Shown: positions 34,251 through 42,374, counted from the first letter of the stretch. The stretch: 44,014 nucleotides of DNA from an uncultured Granulicatella sp. (GCF_938030755.1 NZ_CALHIF010000017.1:1-44014), one strand, 5' to 3'. Numbers and translations: made by a program. The notes: generated from the letters alone by a model not told the origin.

Positions 34251-34411
34251 ACAAATCCACTACCCCTCGTCTATTCTTTCTGACTAAACTCCTACAGGAA
34301 CTCCCTCACCTATGCTTACTATTCTCCCAAAGCAACAAAAGATATTAAAAAAGGCGGGAAGCACACATAAACTCTCTGCACAGCTCCATTTTTCTGAGGT
34401 AAATCTGGTTT

Positions 34412-34603
34412 AAATCAATTCTTGGACCTTACGGATTTTATCATCACCATAATAGGGAATGATATTCAATGGGAATTAGTGGGAGTGAAAGCTTGCTTCC
34501 TACTCCCACTTTGAGGCTTGAAAGGTGCAAGACCCAGGCTTGCACCGGTATCCTATTATGGTAATGATAAAAAGTATCCGTAAGGATACCCAAGAATTGA
34601 TTT
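34412..34603. repeat. Long imperfect inverted repeat / structured element
   Basis: This occupies the middle of the 34238-34708 stretch without an evident gene. Arms pair in three blocks: 34412-34425 with 34590-34603 (14 bp), 34427-34436 with 34576-34585 (10 bp), and 34437-34456 with 34552-34571 (20 bp, one mismatch). Inside are two further perfect stems, AGTGGGAGT/ACTCCCACT (34478-34510) and GGTGCAAG/CTTGCACC (34524-34546). It could be a non-autonomous mobile repeat or a structured RNA on either strand. It matches no riboswitch I know, and I saw no second copy here. Confidence 0.7.
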
Positions 34604-34717
34604 ACAAAATTATTCACCGAAAATTTTTTGAGGCTTTTTAGGTATACTTTATCAATTGCGCCCCATTTTAAAAAGCTTTAGTATAGTAAAGAAATTAATT
34701 TTTAGGAGATGACAATT

Positions 34718-35596
34718 TTGCCATTATCAGCAACGGATCGCCTCAAACAAGCCAAACGTGGAGCCCTTTTAAGTATCGGTACATATATCTTTTTATCCGC
34801 AGCAAAACTGTTCGTTGGAAAACTCTTCAACTCCGAAGCTCTGTTCGCCGATGGTTGGAACAACTTTACAGACGTGATCTCATCAGTACTTGTATTCGTT
34901 GGGTTACGCTTATCTCAAAAACCAAGCGATGAAAACCATCTATACGGCCACTGGAAATTCGAAACGATTGCCAGCCTTGCGACTTCATTTATCATGTTCT
35001 TTATTGGGATTGAAGTCGTCAGAAATGCCTTTCAAGCATTCCTTACCCCAGTAACGGAGGCTCCTTCGCTCATTTCTTCCATCGTTGGATTCTTCTCAGG
35101 CATTGTGATGATTGGTGTATACTTCTACAACAAGAATCTTGCTGCGCGCATTCAGTCGCTAGGACTTAAAGCAACCGCTAAAGATAACTTAAGCGATGCG
35201 ATGACTAGTTTCTTGACGGCCTTAGCGGTGTTATTTGCTTCTCTTGGCTTACACTGGCTCGATAATATCATGGCTTTCGTCGTCGGTCTTCTCATTGTCC
35301 GCACTGCTTACGAAGTATTTACTGAAAGTGCCTTCCAATTAACAGATGGCTTCGACCAAACTGAACTAGATAAATATATTCCAGTTATCCTACGTCATCC
35401 CGAAGTGAAAGATATTCGTGAAATCAAAGCCCGTCGTTATGGGTCAAATACTTATATCGACTTAACGGTGTGTATGGACGAAGACTTAACTGTTTTCAAA
35501 AGTCATCAAATAACGGAATTTATTGAAAAAGAGCTTTACGATGAATTTGCTATATCATTTATCGATATTCACGTTGAACCTTATCCTTATGACTAA
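34718..35596 (+). CDS. Cation diffusion facilitator, MntE-like metal exporter
   Basis: 292 residues if started at TTG 34718, with AGGAG 9 nt upstream; ATG at 34709 abuts that AGGAG and would add MTI. Six membrane helices are followed by a cytoplasmic ferredoxin-like domain (about 205-290). The transport site is NNFTD in helix 2 and DNLSD in helix 5: Asp replaces the His of zinc-type members and Asn replaces the first Asp, a pattern associated with manganese export. Metal specificity is therefore probably Mn, with moderate certainty. It ends at a bidirectional terminator. Confidence 0.85.
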   Translation: MPLSATDRLKQAKRGALLSIGTYIFLSAAKLFVGKLFNSEALFADGWNNFTDVISSVLVFVGLRLSQKPSDENHLYGHWKFETIASLATSFIMFFIGIEVVRNAFQAFLTPVTEAPSLISSIVGFFSGIVMIGVYFYNKNLAARIQSLGLKATAKDNLSDAMTSFLTALAVLFASLGLHWLDNIMAFVVGLLIVRTAYEVFTESAFQLTDGFDQTELDKYIPVILRHPEVKDIREIKARRYGSNTYIDLTVCMDEDLTVFKSHQITEFIEKELYDEFAISFIDIHVEPYPYD

Positions 35597-35634
35597 AAAA
35601 TCCCAATCTCTTTTTGAAGAGATTGGGATTTTTT
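35595..35634. terminator. Bidirectional terminator between the CDF and sortase genes
   Basis: AAAAAATCCCAATCTCT and AGAGATTGGGATTTTTT form a perfect dyad around a 6-nt loop. Confidence 0.93.
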
Positions 35635-35635
35635 A

Positions 35636-36403
35636 CTATTGAATCGTATTAAAGTTTAAGTTGAACGCCTGTTTTACAGAATCACTTACTTCGCTAACAG
35701 GAGTTTTGGAAACGTATTTCCCTTTAAAACAATAACGTTTTGTTGCATTGTAATCATCACACGTAATTAAAGTAATTTCTGTAACACCAGGTTGATCATT
35801 AATGACTTCCACTCGTGTTGGTTCGATTAATTCTACGGACGTTGTTTCATATTCATACACATACTCTAAATCTGTTGTATAAATCTTATCTCCGACCTTC
35901 AAATTGACAAGTGGAGAGAATAATAAAGTCATATCTCCGAAATAATTATGGCTGGCCAATGCGTAATTCCCTTGCCCCATTTTCTGTGTTGGTTTCATTG
36001 TTCCCGCACCTGAGAGAAGGACTTCATTCGCCAATCCTTTATAAATGGGTAAATTCAACTTCACACTTGGAACTGCGATTTGTCCCAGTGTTAAGAATGT
36101 CCCCTTTTTCATATTGGCTTTTAAGACTTGATTTAAATCAATCGGTTCTACTTTAGAAAAGTCAAATTCCGCTTCTTGCAATTCATTGGCTTTAACCGCT
36201 GACAATGTTAACGAAGAATTAATTCGAGACTGTTCTGCTTGTAGTCTAGATAATAAGAATGTACGAATCGGATCCGCAGCTAACAAGATGGCAGCAATCA
36301 CAAATAAAATTGACGCCAAAAAAATTCTCCAGCTGAATTTTTTCTTTGGCTTATGATTCTTCTGTTGGTTTCGACTATTTCTTCTTCCTTCTATTTTTTC
36401 CAT
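35636..36403 (-). CDS. srtA: Class A sortase
   Basis: 255 residues. A basic cytoplasmic N-terminus (1-25) precedes one membrane anchor (about 26-48), then the catalytic domain. The triad is visible: His in ALASHNYFGD near residue 150, Cys in the TLITC motif near 216 and Arg in ATKRYCFKGKYV. It cleaves LPXTG signals and joins surface proteins to peptidoglycan. Genome-level housekeeping sortases usually stand alone, as this one does. The start lies 3 bp after the methyltransferase gene, so they share a transcript. Confidence 0.92.
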   Translation of the reverse strand: MEKIEGRRNSRNQQKNHKPKKKFSWRIFLASILFVIAAILLAADPIRTFLLSRLQAEQSRINSSLTLSAVKANELQEAEFDFSKVEPIDLNQVLKANMKKGTFLTLGQIAVPSVKLNLPIYKGLANEVLLSGAGTMKPTQKMGQGNYALASHNYFGDMTLLFSPLVNLKVGDKIYTTDLEYVYEYETTSVELIEPTRVEVINDQPGVTEITLITCDDYNATKRYCFKGKYVSKTPVSEVSDSVKQAFNLNFNTIQ

Positions 36404-36406
36404 ACA

Positions 36407-37027
36407 TCAATCCTCTTTCTCTTTTATGCTCACAAGAATCCAATATCCCTTATCTAAAGCAATGCGCTCTACATTGCCAAAGACTTCTTGCATTTTCTTT
36501 TGCGCACTTGGAGCACCTTGTTTCTTCTGAATTACGATGACAAGTTGCCCACCATTCTCTAAATGGTCATAAGCCTCTTCTAAAATACGATGAACCACTT
36601 CTTTTCCTGCACGAATCGGCGGGTTACTAATAATGACAGAATAGTCATTCGCATTTACTTCATCATAAATATAACTTTCGTGAATCGATACATTTTCAAT
36701 CCCATTCGTCTTAGCATTTCGGTAGGCTAATTCTAACGCACGTTCATTGACGTCTACCATCTCAACATGCATCTTCGGATAGGCCTTTGCAAAAGACAAA
36801 CCCATCGGACCATAACCACAACCAACATCTAACAGTTTTCCTTCCTGAAAAGAAGAAGGAACTTCATAAGACTCAATCAGTAACTGGCTTCCAAAATCAA
36901 TCGTATTTTTTGAAAACACTCCATTGTCACTAACAAACTGAAAAGAAAATCCTTTTAAAACATAACTAAACTGTTTCTCTTGACTCTTACTATTTGGTTG
37001 ATGTGTATAATAGTGATTTTGATTCAT
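36407..37027 (-). CDS. RsmC-like class I methyltransferase (YbxB family)
   Basis: 206 residues. The small N-terminal region (YYTHQPNSKSQEK) and the SAM domain with LLDVGCGYGPMGLSFAKAYP near residue 66 match the RsmC/YbxB family. The SNPPIRAGKEVVHRIL motif near 134 is the NPP(I) signature for methylating the exocyclic amine of guanine. RsmC modifies G1207 of 16S rRNA; whether this member has the same target cannot be read from the sequence. It is followed directly by srtA. Confidence 0.85.
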   Translation of the reverse strand: MNQNHYYTHQPNSKSQEKQFSYVLKGFSFQFVSDNGVFSKNTIDFGSQLLIESYEVPSSFQEGKLLDVGCGYGPMGLSFAKAYPKMHVEMVDVNERALELAYRNAKTNGIENVSIHESYIYDEVNANDYSVIISNPPIRAGKEVVHRILEEAYDHLENGGQLVIVIQKKQGAPSAQKKMQEVFGNVERIALDKGYWILVSIKEKED

Positions 37028-37085
37028 GAGTATCTCCTTTCTTTGTATCTTTCTTCATACTAGCATAAATCACCTTTTTTCCAAA

Positions 37086-37204
37086 ACAAAAAACCCGCTG
37101 TTTGGGAACAGCGGGAAAAGGTTAGGAGGGTTTACTAATAAAAAAATGTTGGGAGTTCATTTTTTTATTTGGGAGAAGTAAACCTTAGGTGTTTTATTGG
37201 GTAT
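37086..37204 (-). ncRNA. Putative small regulatory RNA with C-rich loops
   Basis: Within the 37028-37276 gap, a minus-strand TATAAT (37211-37216), a strong terminator (CCCGCTGTT/AACAGCGGG, 37094-37115, then TTTTTTG) and a bulged stem define an RNA of about 119 nt. The stem pairs 37129-37136 with 37177-37184 and 37137-37148 with 37158-37169. C-rich motifs lie in unpaired places: the bulge TCTCCCA (37170-37176), the apical loop AACTCCCAA (37149-37157), the linker CTCCTAACC and the terminator loop TCCCA. LhrC and RsaE/RoxS RNAs use such loops to block ribosome binding sites. Expression is untested. Confidence 0.55.
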
Positions 37205-37210
37205 GAATAG

Positions 37211-37216
37211 ATTATA
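37211..37216 (-). promoter_or_regulatory. -10 element for the putative small RNA
   Basis: Perfect TATAAT on the minus strand; no good -35 at normal spacing. Confidence 0.4.
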
Positions 37217-37276
37217 GAGGTTAGTTTTGATTTTTTTGTGAATTTTACTTTGAATTTTTTTAAAATGAAACTTTTT

Positions 37277-37549
37277 TTATATTTTGATATCGTCGTAGTC
37301 AGTACATTTTTTGAATAATTCTACTACGTACGAACAAATTGGGCGAACTTTTAAGTTTTCCTCTCTTGCATACACCGCTAATCGTTCTACTAATTGACGT
37401 GCTACTCCTTGTCCACGAAGACTAGGATCTACAAAAGTGTGATCCGCAGCAATCACTCCCTCTTCTTCTGGAGTATACGTGATTTCAGCATCCACTTCCC
37501 CTGCAGCATTATAATGTCTAAACGCTTGATTTTCTTGAACAAATTCCAT
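37277..37549 (-). CDS. Small GNAT-like N-acetyltransferase
   Basis: 90 residues, matching the short acetyltransferase family of the YidJ/YjdJ type (Acetyltransf_CG). ADHTFVDPSLRGQGVARQLVERLAVYAREENLKVRPICSYV contains the acetyl-CoA loop RGQGVA near residue 45. The C-terminus (VVELFKKCTDYDDI) is as expected for the family. The substrate is unknown. The gene stands alone on the minus strand, upstream of the putative small RNA. Confidence 0.8.
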   Translation of the reverse strand: MEFVQENQAFRHYNAAGEVDAEITYTPEEEGVIAADHTFVDPSLRGQGVARQLVERLAVYAREENLKVRPICSYVVELFKKCTDYDDIKI

Positions 37550-37848
37550 TAATGAGTCCCCCTTAATAGTTCTATCTTTAGTATACGACTCAATGAGATA
37601 GAAATCGAAGAATGTGATTCAAAAATGGTATCATTTGTTAACCATATACCCTATAATTATCTAAGGTCATAAACTTCTGCAGTTTTAGCAGTTGCTGCTG
37701 TTTCGGATTCAGCCAATCGTCGCAACTCAAGCAGACGATTCTATAAGAACTCGTCATACAATTTAATTATTTTCCTGCCTATTTGACACGGTGCAGTTCA
37801 AAGTGAATTTCAGGATTTATATATTGGATTAATTTTAACTTCAATAAT
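37550..37848. other. 299-bp gap without a clear gene
   Basis: It holds a 7-bp hairpin (AATCGTC/GACGATT) and a 39-codon minus-strand frame at 37638-37757 (beginning MTSSYRIVCLSCDDWLNPKQ) that lacks a convincing ribosome site. The frame could be a gene remnant or chance. Nothing else is evident. Confidence 0.4.
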
Positions 37849-38901
37849 TTATTGTTTTGGCAGTATTACTTGAAACGTACTCCCTTTTCCAATCTCGCTT
37901 TCAACTGATATACTTCCACCCAGTTGATCTACAATTGTTTTTACAATCGCTAATCCTAAGCCATTTCCTTCTTGCACATGAGAATGTTCCACTTGATAAA
38001 ATTGTTCAAAAATATGTCGTTGATCTTCCTCGCTCATTCCGATTCCATTATCTGCAATCGTGACTCTAGCAGTATCATTCTCTTCTTGGATATCAATCGT
38101 TAAATGCACGCTATCCGCAGAATACTTCACCGCATTATCGAGCAGATTCGTCCACACTTGCATGCTTAAATCTGGATCCGTCACACAATGAACGGGCTGA
38201 CTCGTAAACTGCAAGTCAATCTCTTTTTGCTTCCACTTTTCCGTAATCAAAATCACAGCATGCCGAATTTGTTCATCCAGTTGAAGTGGTTTTTTCTTTG
38301 GTTCAAAATCACGTTCCATCTTTGTCAATGTGACGATTCCATCACATAAACGACTTAGACGAAGGCTCTCTGAACGCAAAATACCTGTCAAATCTTTTCT
38401 AGTAGATTCATCAAGCTTTTCATCGGCTAATAAGTCACTCACTCCGACAAGAGAAGCGATTGGCGTTTTCAGTTCATGAGAAAGATTAGCAATAAAAGCT
38501 GATCGATGCTCGTCACTACGTTTCAAGTCTTCGGCCATCTGATTCACATGCTGAGAAAGCTGAGCCAATTCATTGTGATATTTAGCAGTGTCTTTAGGAT
38601 AATGCTTAAGAGGAATCTTACGGCTAAAATCTCCTCTTGAAATGGCCTTAACAGATTCATTCAATTCTGAAATAGGTCTCGTTAAATGAACGGACCCATA
38701 CCACATGGCAAGACTCCCTACGAGAATAATCACTAAACTAAACATAATTAACCACGTTTGGAAACTAACCTCCACCATAAACCAGTGTTTTAGCACAAAA
38801 ACCGTTATTAAACCAATAACACTTGTGCTCACTAAAACACTACAAAACATGAAGACGAAATAGTTTCTGAGAGGGAATTGTATTTCCTTTTGCTTATCCA
38901 T
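37849..38901 (-). CDS. Sensor histidine kinase, HssS-like
   Basis: 350 residues. Two membrane helices (about 14-37 and 48-70) are separated by only some ten residues, so there is almost no outside domain and sensing is probably within the membrane or through a partner. HAMP follows (about 68-120), then HisKA with the phospho-acceptor in FIANLSHELKTPIASL near 145, and HATPase_c with the N box (NLLDNAVKYSAD), DNGIGMS and GNGLGLAIVKTIV. It overlaps the response regulator gene by 8 bp. Context with an HrtBA-like exporter suggests a heme-responsive HssS role, but HssS of S. aureus has a larger sensor domain. Confidence 0.88.
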   Translation of the reverse strand: MDKQKEIQFPLRNYFVFMFCSVLVSTSVIGLITVFVLKHWFMVEVSFQTWLIMFSLVIILVGSLAMWYGSVHLTRPISELNESVKAISRGDFSRKIPLKHYPKDTAKYHNELAQLSQHVNQMAEDLKRSDEHRSAFIANLSHELKTPIASLVGVSDLLADEKLDESTRKDLTGILRSESLRLSRLCDGIVTLTKMERDFEPKKKPLQLDEQIRHAVILITEKWKQKEIDLQFTSQPVHCVTDPDLSMQVWTNLLDNAVKYSADSVHLTIDIQEENDTARVTIADNGIGMSEEDQRHIFEQFYQVEHSHVQEGNGLGLAIVKTIVDQLGGSISVESEIGKGSTFQVILPKQ

Positions 38902-39577
38902 TTTTAATCGTCCCTTTATATCCTAATCCTCGTATCGTTACAATTTCAAAATCTTTATTCTCTTTAAATTTTTGTCGGATCCTTTTAATGCATGCATCTA
39001 CTAATCTTTCATCAAAATCCTCTTCCATCCCCCAAATATCATCCAATAAATCTAAACGAGTAAATATTTTTTCAGGATTACTGAGTAATTTATAGAGTAA
39101 ATAGAATTCTTTTCGAGGAATTTGATAAACTTCTTCACTCTCTAAATCCGTTAAAGTTAGTGCATTGTAATCAAGTCTTGTATGTTCAAAATGCAGTACT
39201 TTCTCTGTTTCTAATTGAGCCCTTCTAAGTAAGGCTTGTACTCGTAGAACAAGTTCAGCTAAACGAATCGGTTTCACCATGTAGTCATCGACCCCTAACT
39301 TAAAAGCTTCTTCAAGAGATTCTAACTGAGATTTTGCCGTAATCATTAAAATGGGCAAAGTATACTTCGTTTCTCGTAAAGCTTTTACAAGAGCGTATCC
39401 ATCCATCACGGGCATCATAATGTCAGAAATTAATAAATCGACTTGATGCTTCTCCATCAGCGAGAGAGCTTCCTCTCCGTTTTCAGCAACGTAAATCGTG
39501 TAGTTTTCTTGTTTTAATTTAGTCGTAATCAATGTGCGAATCGCATGATCATCTTCAGCAACTAATATACTAAACAT
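38894..39577 (-). CDS. OmpR-family response regulator, HssR-like
   Basis: 227 residues from the ATG at 39577 (MFSILVAEDDH), with GGTGGAG just upstream; the longer frame from 39601 is unlikely. The receiver domain has the acidic pair EDDH, the phospho-aspartate in LLISDIMMPVMDGYA near 51 and the lysine in DYMVKPIRL. The C-terminal winged helix (about 130-225) has EFYLLYKLLSNPEKIFTR and the DACIKRIRQKF recognition helix. It probably acts on the promoter of the adjacent ABC genes, where a direct repeat resembling the HssR box is present. Confidence 0.9.
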   Translation of the reverse strand: MFSILVAEDDHAIRTLITTKLKQENYTIYVAENGEEALSLMEKHQVDLLISDIMMPVMDGYALVKALRETKYTLPILMITAKSQLESLEEAFKLGVDDYMVKPIRLAELVLRVQALLRRAQLETEKVLHFEHTRLDYNALTLTDLESEEVYQIPRKEFYLLYKLLSNPEKIFTRLDLLDDIWGMEEDFDERLVDACIKRIRQKFKENKDFEIVTIRGLGYKGTIKNG

Positions 39578-39615
39578 AGCTCCACCTTCTTTCTGGAACA
39601 TTATAGCATAAATGC

Positions 39616-40293
39616 TTACAGACGAACTAACTTCCCTTTTTTCATCTCGTAAACCGTATCTACATACTCAAGCACAGAACGATCATGTGTGACCATGATG
39701 GCACTCTTGTGTTTCGATTTCACTTCCCGTTGAATTAATTGTGCAATTTCTTGTCCTCTCTCAGGATCAAGACTTGCGGTAGGTTCATCTGCTAAAATCA
39801 GTTGAGGGTTTCCAATAAATGCACGCGCAATCGCAGCACGCTGCTTTTGACCGCCTGACATTTGATTTGGATACTGACCGTAGCAATTTTCTATCCCTAA
39901 CTCTGCCAATAATCCTTTGACTTCTTCTTTCCGTTTTGAAGCGTCTTTTTCCCCTTTTAATTTAGCGACCATTTCTAATTGATCCCCGATTTTCATGTAT
40001 GGAAGTAATTGATGGTCTTGGAAAATAAACCCAAGTAACTCCAATCTCTTCTTCGTCCATTCACTTTGTTTTACATTCGTTAAGTTTTGTCCACCGATAA
40101 TAATCTCACCGCTATCTGCAGATAAGAGTAATCCTGCAATCGATAAAAGCGTTGATTTTCCTGATCCAGAAGGACCTAGGATGGCCACAAATTCTTGTGG
40201 CTCAACGGTTAAATTCAAATCGCAAATAACATCTCTCATTTGATTGCCGTCTGCGTATGATTTTTTAATCTGTTGTAATCCAATCACTGACAT
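39616..40293 (-). CDS. ABC exporter ATP-binding protein, HrtA-like
   Basis: 225 residues from the ATG at 40293; the longer frame from 40314 overlaps the permease gene more and has no better site. Walker A GPSGSGKSTLLS near residue 40, signature MSGGQKQRAAIARA near 142, Walker B LILADEPTASLD near 162. It belongs to the MacB/LolD/HrtA group, which powers mechanotransmission-type exporters with FtsX-like permeases. With the permease upstream and the two-component genes downstream it forms a four-gene unit like hrtBA-hssRS, a heme-detoxifying exporter. Substrate is inferred from gene order and promoter repeat. Confidence 0.85.
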   Translation of the reverse strand: MSVIGLQQIKKSYADGNQMRDVICDLNLTVEPQEFVAILGPSGSGKSTLLSIAGLLLSADSGEIIIGGQNLTNVKQSEWTKKRLELLGFIFQDHQLLPYMKIGDQLEMVAKLKGEKDASKRKEEVKGLLAELGIENCYGQYPNQMSGGQKQRAAIARAFIGNPQLILADEPTASLDPERGQEIAQLIQREVKSKHKSAIMVTHDRSVLEYVDTVYEMKKGKLVRL

Positions 40294-40294
40294 C

Positions 40295-41386
40295 TTATTC
40301 ACCATTTCCACCAATCACTTCGATTGGATCTACTTTCTTAATTTTTAATAGAGATAACGCGCCACAAATAATCGAGATGACGATAAAGCTTACAGAAATC
40401 ACCGCATTATCTTCTGCTCGCATATAAAATGGCATGCTTACAGGTAAGAATGGCATTAACGCCATAGCAAGACCTAGTCCGATACTAATCCCAATAACGG
40501 AAAGAATCCCAACTTGCGATAATTGGATTCTTGTGATTTGCCCCATCGACATTCCGATGGCTTTTAACACACCAAATTGTTTTAATTTTTGTAAGGCTAA
40601 GATGTAGAAAAATACTCCTAGAATTGCGGCTGAGGCGATTAGTAATACCCACGTCATTGTTTTTAATATCATATTCGTCGCAGTGTATCCCGGAATTTTA
40701 TTAATAATTTGTTGCTTATTCGATACCATCAACTGCTCTGACAAATCGTCGGCAGTCACTTCTTGGCTTGTGATGATGGCTTGTGGCTGCCAAGTATAGT
40801 TTGGATTCTTCTTCTGACGCATCTCTTCTAATGTCTTAGAACTAATGAAGGCTACTGTACTATGCCCATATTTTGCGTCTTTTGCAAAAGCAACGACTTT
40901 CAGTAAAATATCAGAAGTCTTATCTTTAATGGTATCCCCAATGTGAATTCCTTTTGCTTTATAGGATTCATCTAAAATCACTTCGTTTTCGGATAAGTCC
41001 GCCGCTGCATAACTATCTTCTGTCTTAATCGTTAAATGTTTGTAGGTATCCATCGCAAAGAATGTCACATCTTGCGAACCTTCCTCGTCCTCTTTCATAA
41101 ACGTCGACCGTTGAATCACGAGTCCTGTTTGTTCTTCTAAATGGAGGTCTTCAATTTCTGTTAACTCTGAACTTGTAAGCATTGAGTAAGGAATGACTCC
41201 TTCTGAATCCTTCGAAAGAATATAATGAACGTCCCCAAACGTATCAATTTGTGCCATAATAATTCGCCCTAAGCCGTTCGTTAAACCGGACAGGAAAATA
41301 ACCATAAACATCATGATAACAATAAGTATCTCAATTAATATAAATTTTCTCGGTTGGTATTTAATTTCATTCCATGCTATTTTCAA
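40295..41386 (-). CDS. ABC exporter permease, FtsX-like, HrtB-like
   Basis: 363 residues. One N-terminal membrane helix (about 14-38), a roughly 190-residue outside domain, then three C-terminal helices forming the FtsX domain (TWVLLIASAAILGVFFYILALQKLKQFGVLKAIGMS near 245-280). This four-helix layout and length suit HrtB. The start codon is TTG at 41386, with GAGGAG 8 nt upstream. As first gene of the unit it follows a direct repeat close to the HssR box. Bacitracin-type exporters (BceB) are much longer, and LolC-like proteins belong to diderms, so HrtB is the best match. Confidence 0.8.
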   Translation of the reverse strand: MKIAWNEIKYQPRKFILIEILIVIMMFMVIFLSGLTNGLGRIIMAQIDTFGDVHYILSKDSEGVIPYSMLTSSELTEIEDLHLEEQTGLVIQRSTFMKEDEEGSQDVTFFAMDTYKHLTIKTEDSYAAADLSENEVILDESYKAKGIHIGDTIKDKTSDILLKVVAFAKDAKYGHSTVAFISSKTLEEMRQKKNPNYTWQPQAIITSQEVTADDLSEQLMVSNKQQIINKIPGYTATNMILKTMTWVLLIASAAILGVFFYILALQKLKQFGVLKAIGMSMGQITRIQLSQVGILSVIGISIGLGLAMALMPFLPVSMPFYMRAEDNAVISVSFIVISIICGALSLLKIKKVDPIEVIGGNGE

Positions 41387-41419
41387 TGTAATTTCTCCTC
41401 TTTATATAATCTTAGCTCT

Positions 41420-41452
41420 AATATACGTGAGTTTTATGACCTGAATATGACA
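41420..41452 (-). promoter_or_regulatory. Promoter region with HssR-like direct repeat
   Basis: On the minus strand TGTCATATT (41444-41452), a 2-nt spacer, then GGTCATAAA (41433-41441): an 11-bp direct repeat matching the S. aureus HssR box GTTCATATT-NN-GTTCATATT at 7 and 6 of 9 positions. It covers the -35 position of a TATATT -10 box at 41420-41425, as expected for an activator site. Confidence 0.55.
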
Positions 41453-41555
41453 TTTTAATATAATGGATGAAATCGAAGAGCTTACTGGATACGGTTCCCC
41501 CTGGTTTGTGGTATATTAGAAATACGACTATTCAAGTTATTTGAAAGGAAAAAGA

Positions 41556-42332
41556 ATGCTAAAGTTTTCACTGAAAAAGAAAGAACCTCCAGAACCAGCT
41601 CCTGGTTCAGGAAAACAAAAGAAATCAGAAAAACAGAGAACGAATCAAACGGTCGACCGTTACCATGGTCCGTTAATTACGAATGAAGTCAGTCTTGGGT
41701 AGATTAAATTCTTCCCTTGGCTTATGCTTCCATTTACTGCGTTTCTATATTTTGCTGCAGGTTACAATGATCCTGTTGGGATTATTAAGGCTTTATTCCT
41801 GAGTGCGACGGTGATCAATATCGTCAGTGCTCTCTTTGGGCTTTTTACACCTCTTGTCAATCGGTTTAAGTCTTTCACTTATATTCTAGTAGCCTTAGTG
41901 GTTTGGACCGTCATACTCACCTTTACCTTTATCTTCCTACTGATGGCTACTGATGATAAAACACCCTTCAGCGCGTTAAAGCTCTACGAGTCCAAGTTGA
42001 CGCTATTTTATGTTATTCCATTGATTCTTCTATTTGTGGTGATGACTGGAATTTACGCATGGTATTACCTTCCTCAAAATCAAGGGAAAATATGGAAAAT
42101 TAACCAATGGGAAACCTATGAGATTAATAGTAAGAAGAAAAAATTCCTATTCAATATTGTTAAAGTCTTGGGAATTATACTGTTCATCATCGCTATAATT
42201 ACAGACTACATACAGATGATTTTCGGCTTTTTCTTTGGAACTTTAATGACCTTCGCTTTCCCAGCAGTATTAGTAGATGCCATTTACGCTGCAATCTATA
42301 TCAAAGAGCATCCTGATTACGAAGAGCTATGA
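41556..42332 (+). pseudogene. Membrane protein gene interrupted by an in-frame TAG
   Basis: A frame starts at ATG 41556 with AAAGGA 6 nt upstream and encodes 48 residues, very rich in Lys, Pro and Gln (MLKFSLKKKEPPEPAPG), ending NEVSLG. It meets TAG at 41700-41702, and the same frame continues without another stop to 42332 as a membrane protein with about five hydrophobic segments. The downstream ATG at 41724 has no ribosome site. TAG differs by one base from TGG, so a Trp codon changed to stop is the simplest reading. Sequencing error or programmed read-through are alternatives. The full product would be 258 residues; I do not recognise the family. Confidence 0.6.
41724..42332 (+). CDS. Open downstream part of the interrupted membrane protein
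   Basis: 202 residues from the first ATG after the TAG: membrane segments at about residues 1-20, 25-45, 50-80, 92-115 and 145-190, separated by a charged loop (QNQGKIWKINQWETYEINSKKKKF), ending in an acidic tail (KEHPDYEEL). No Shine-Dalgarno precedes this ATG, and the first helix begins before it, so independent expression is doubtful. It is more likely the remainder of the gene starting at 41556. No family recognised. Confidence 0.45.
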   Translation: MLPFTAFLYFAAGYNDPVGIIKALFLSATVINIVSALFGLFTPLVNRFKSFTYILVALVVWTVILTFTFIFLLMATDDKTPFSALKLYESKLTLFYVIPLILLFVVMTGIYAWYYLPQNQGKIWKINQWETYEINSKKKKFLFNIVKVLGIILFIIAIITDYIQMIFGFFFGTLMTFAFPAVLVDAIYAAIYIKEHPDYEEL

Positions 42333-42374
42333 TAGCAACAAATTCATAAAAGAAATTATTGGAGGAATCGTTTT

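Noticed and set aside
34238..34708. yybP-ykoY (Mn) or NiCo riboswitch before the metal exporter
   Set aside because: Neither conserved core was recognised; the element is mainly one long inverted repeat.
37638..37757. 39-codon frame as a real gene
   Set aside because: Weak, badly spaced ribosome site and no recognised family; kept only as a note in the gap entry.
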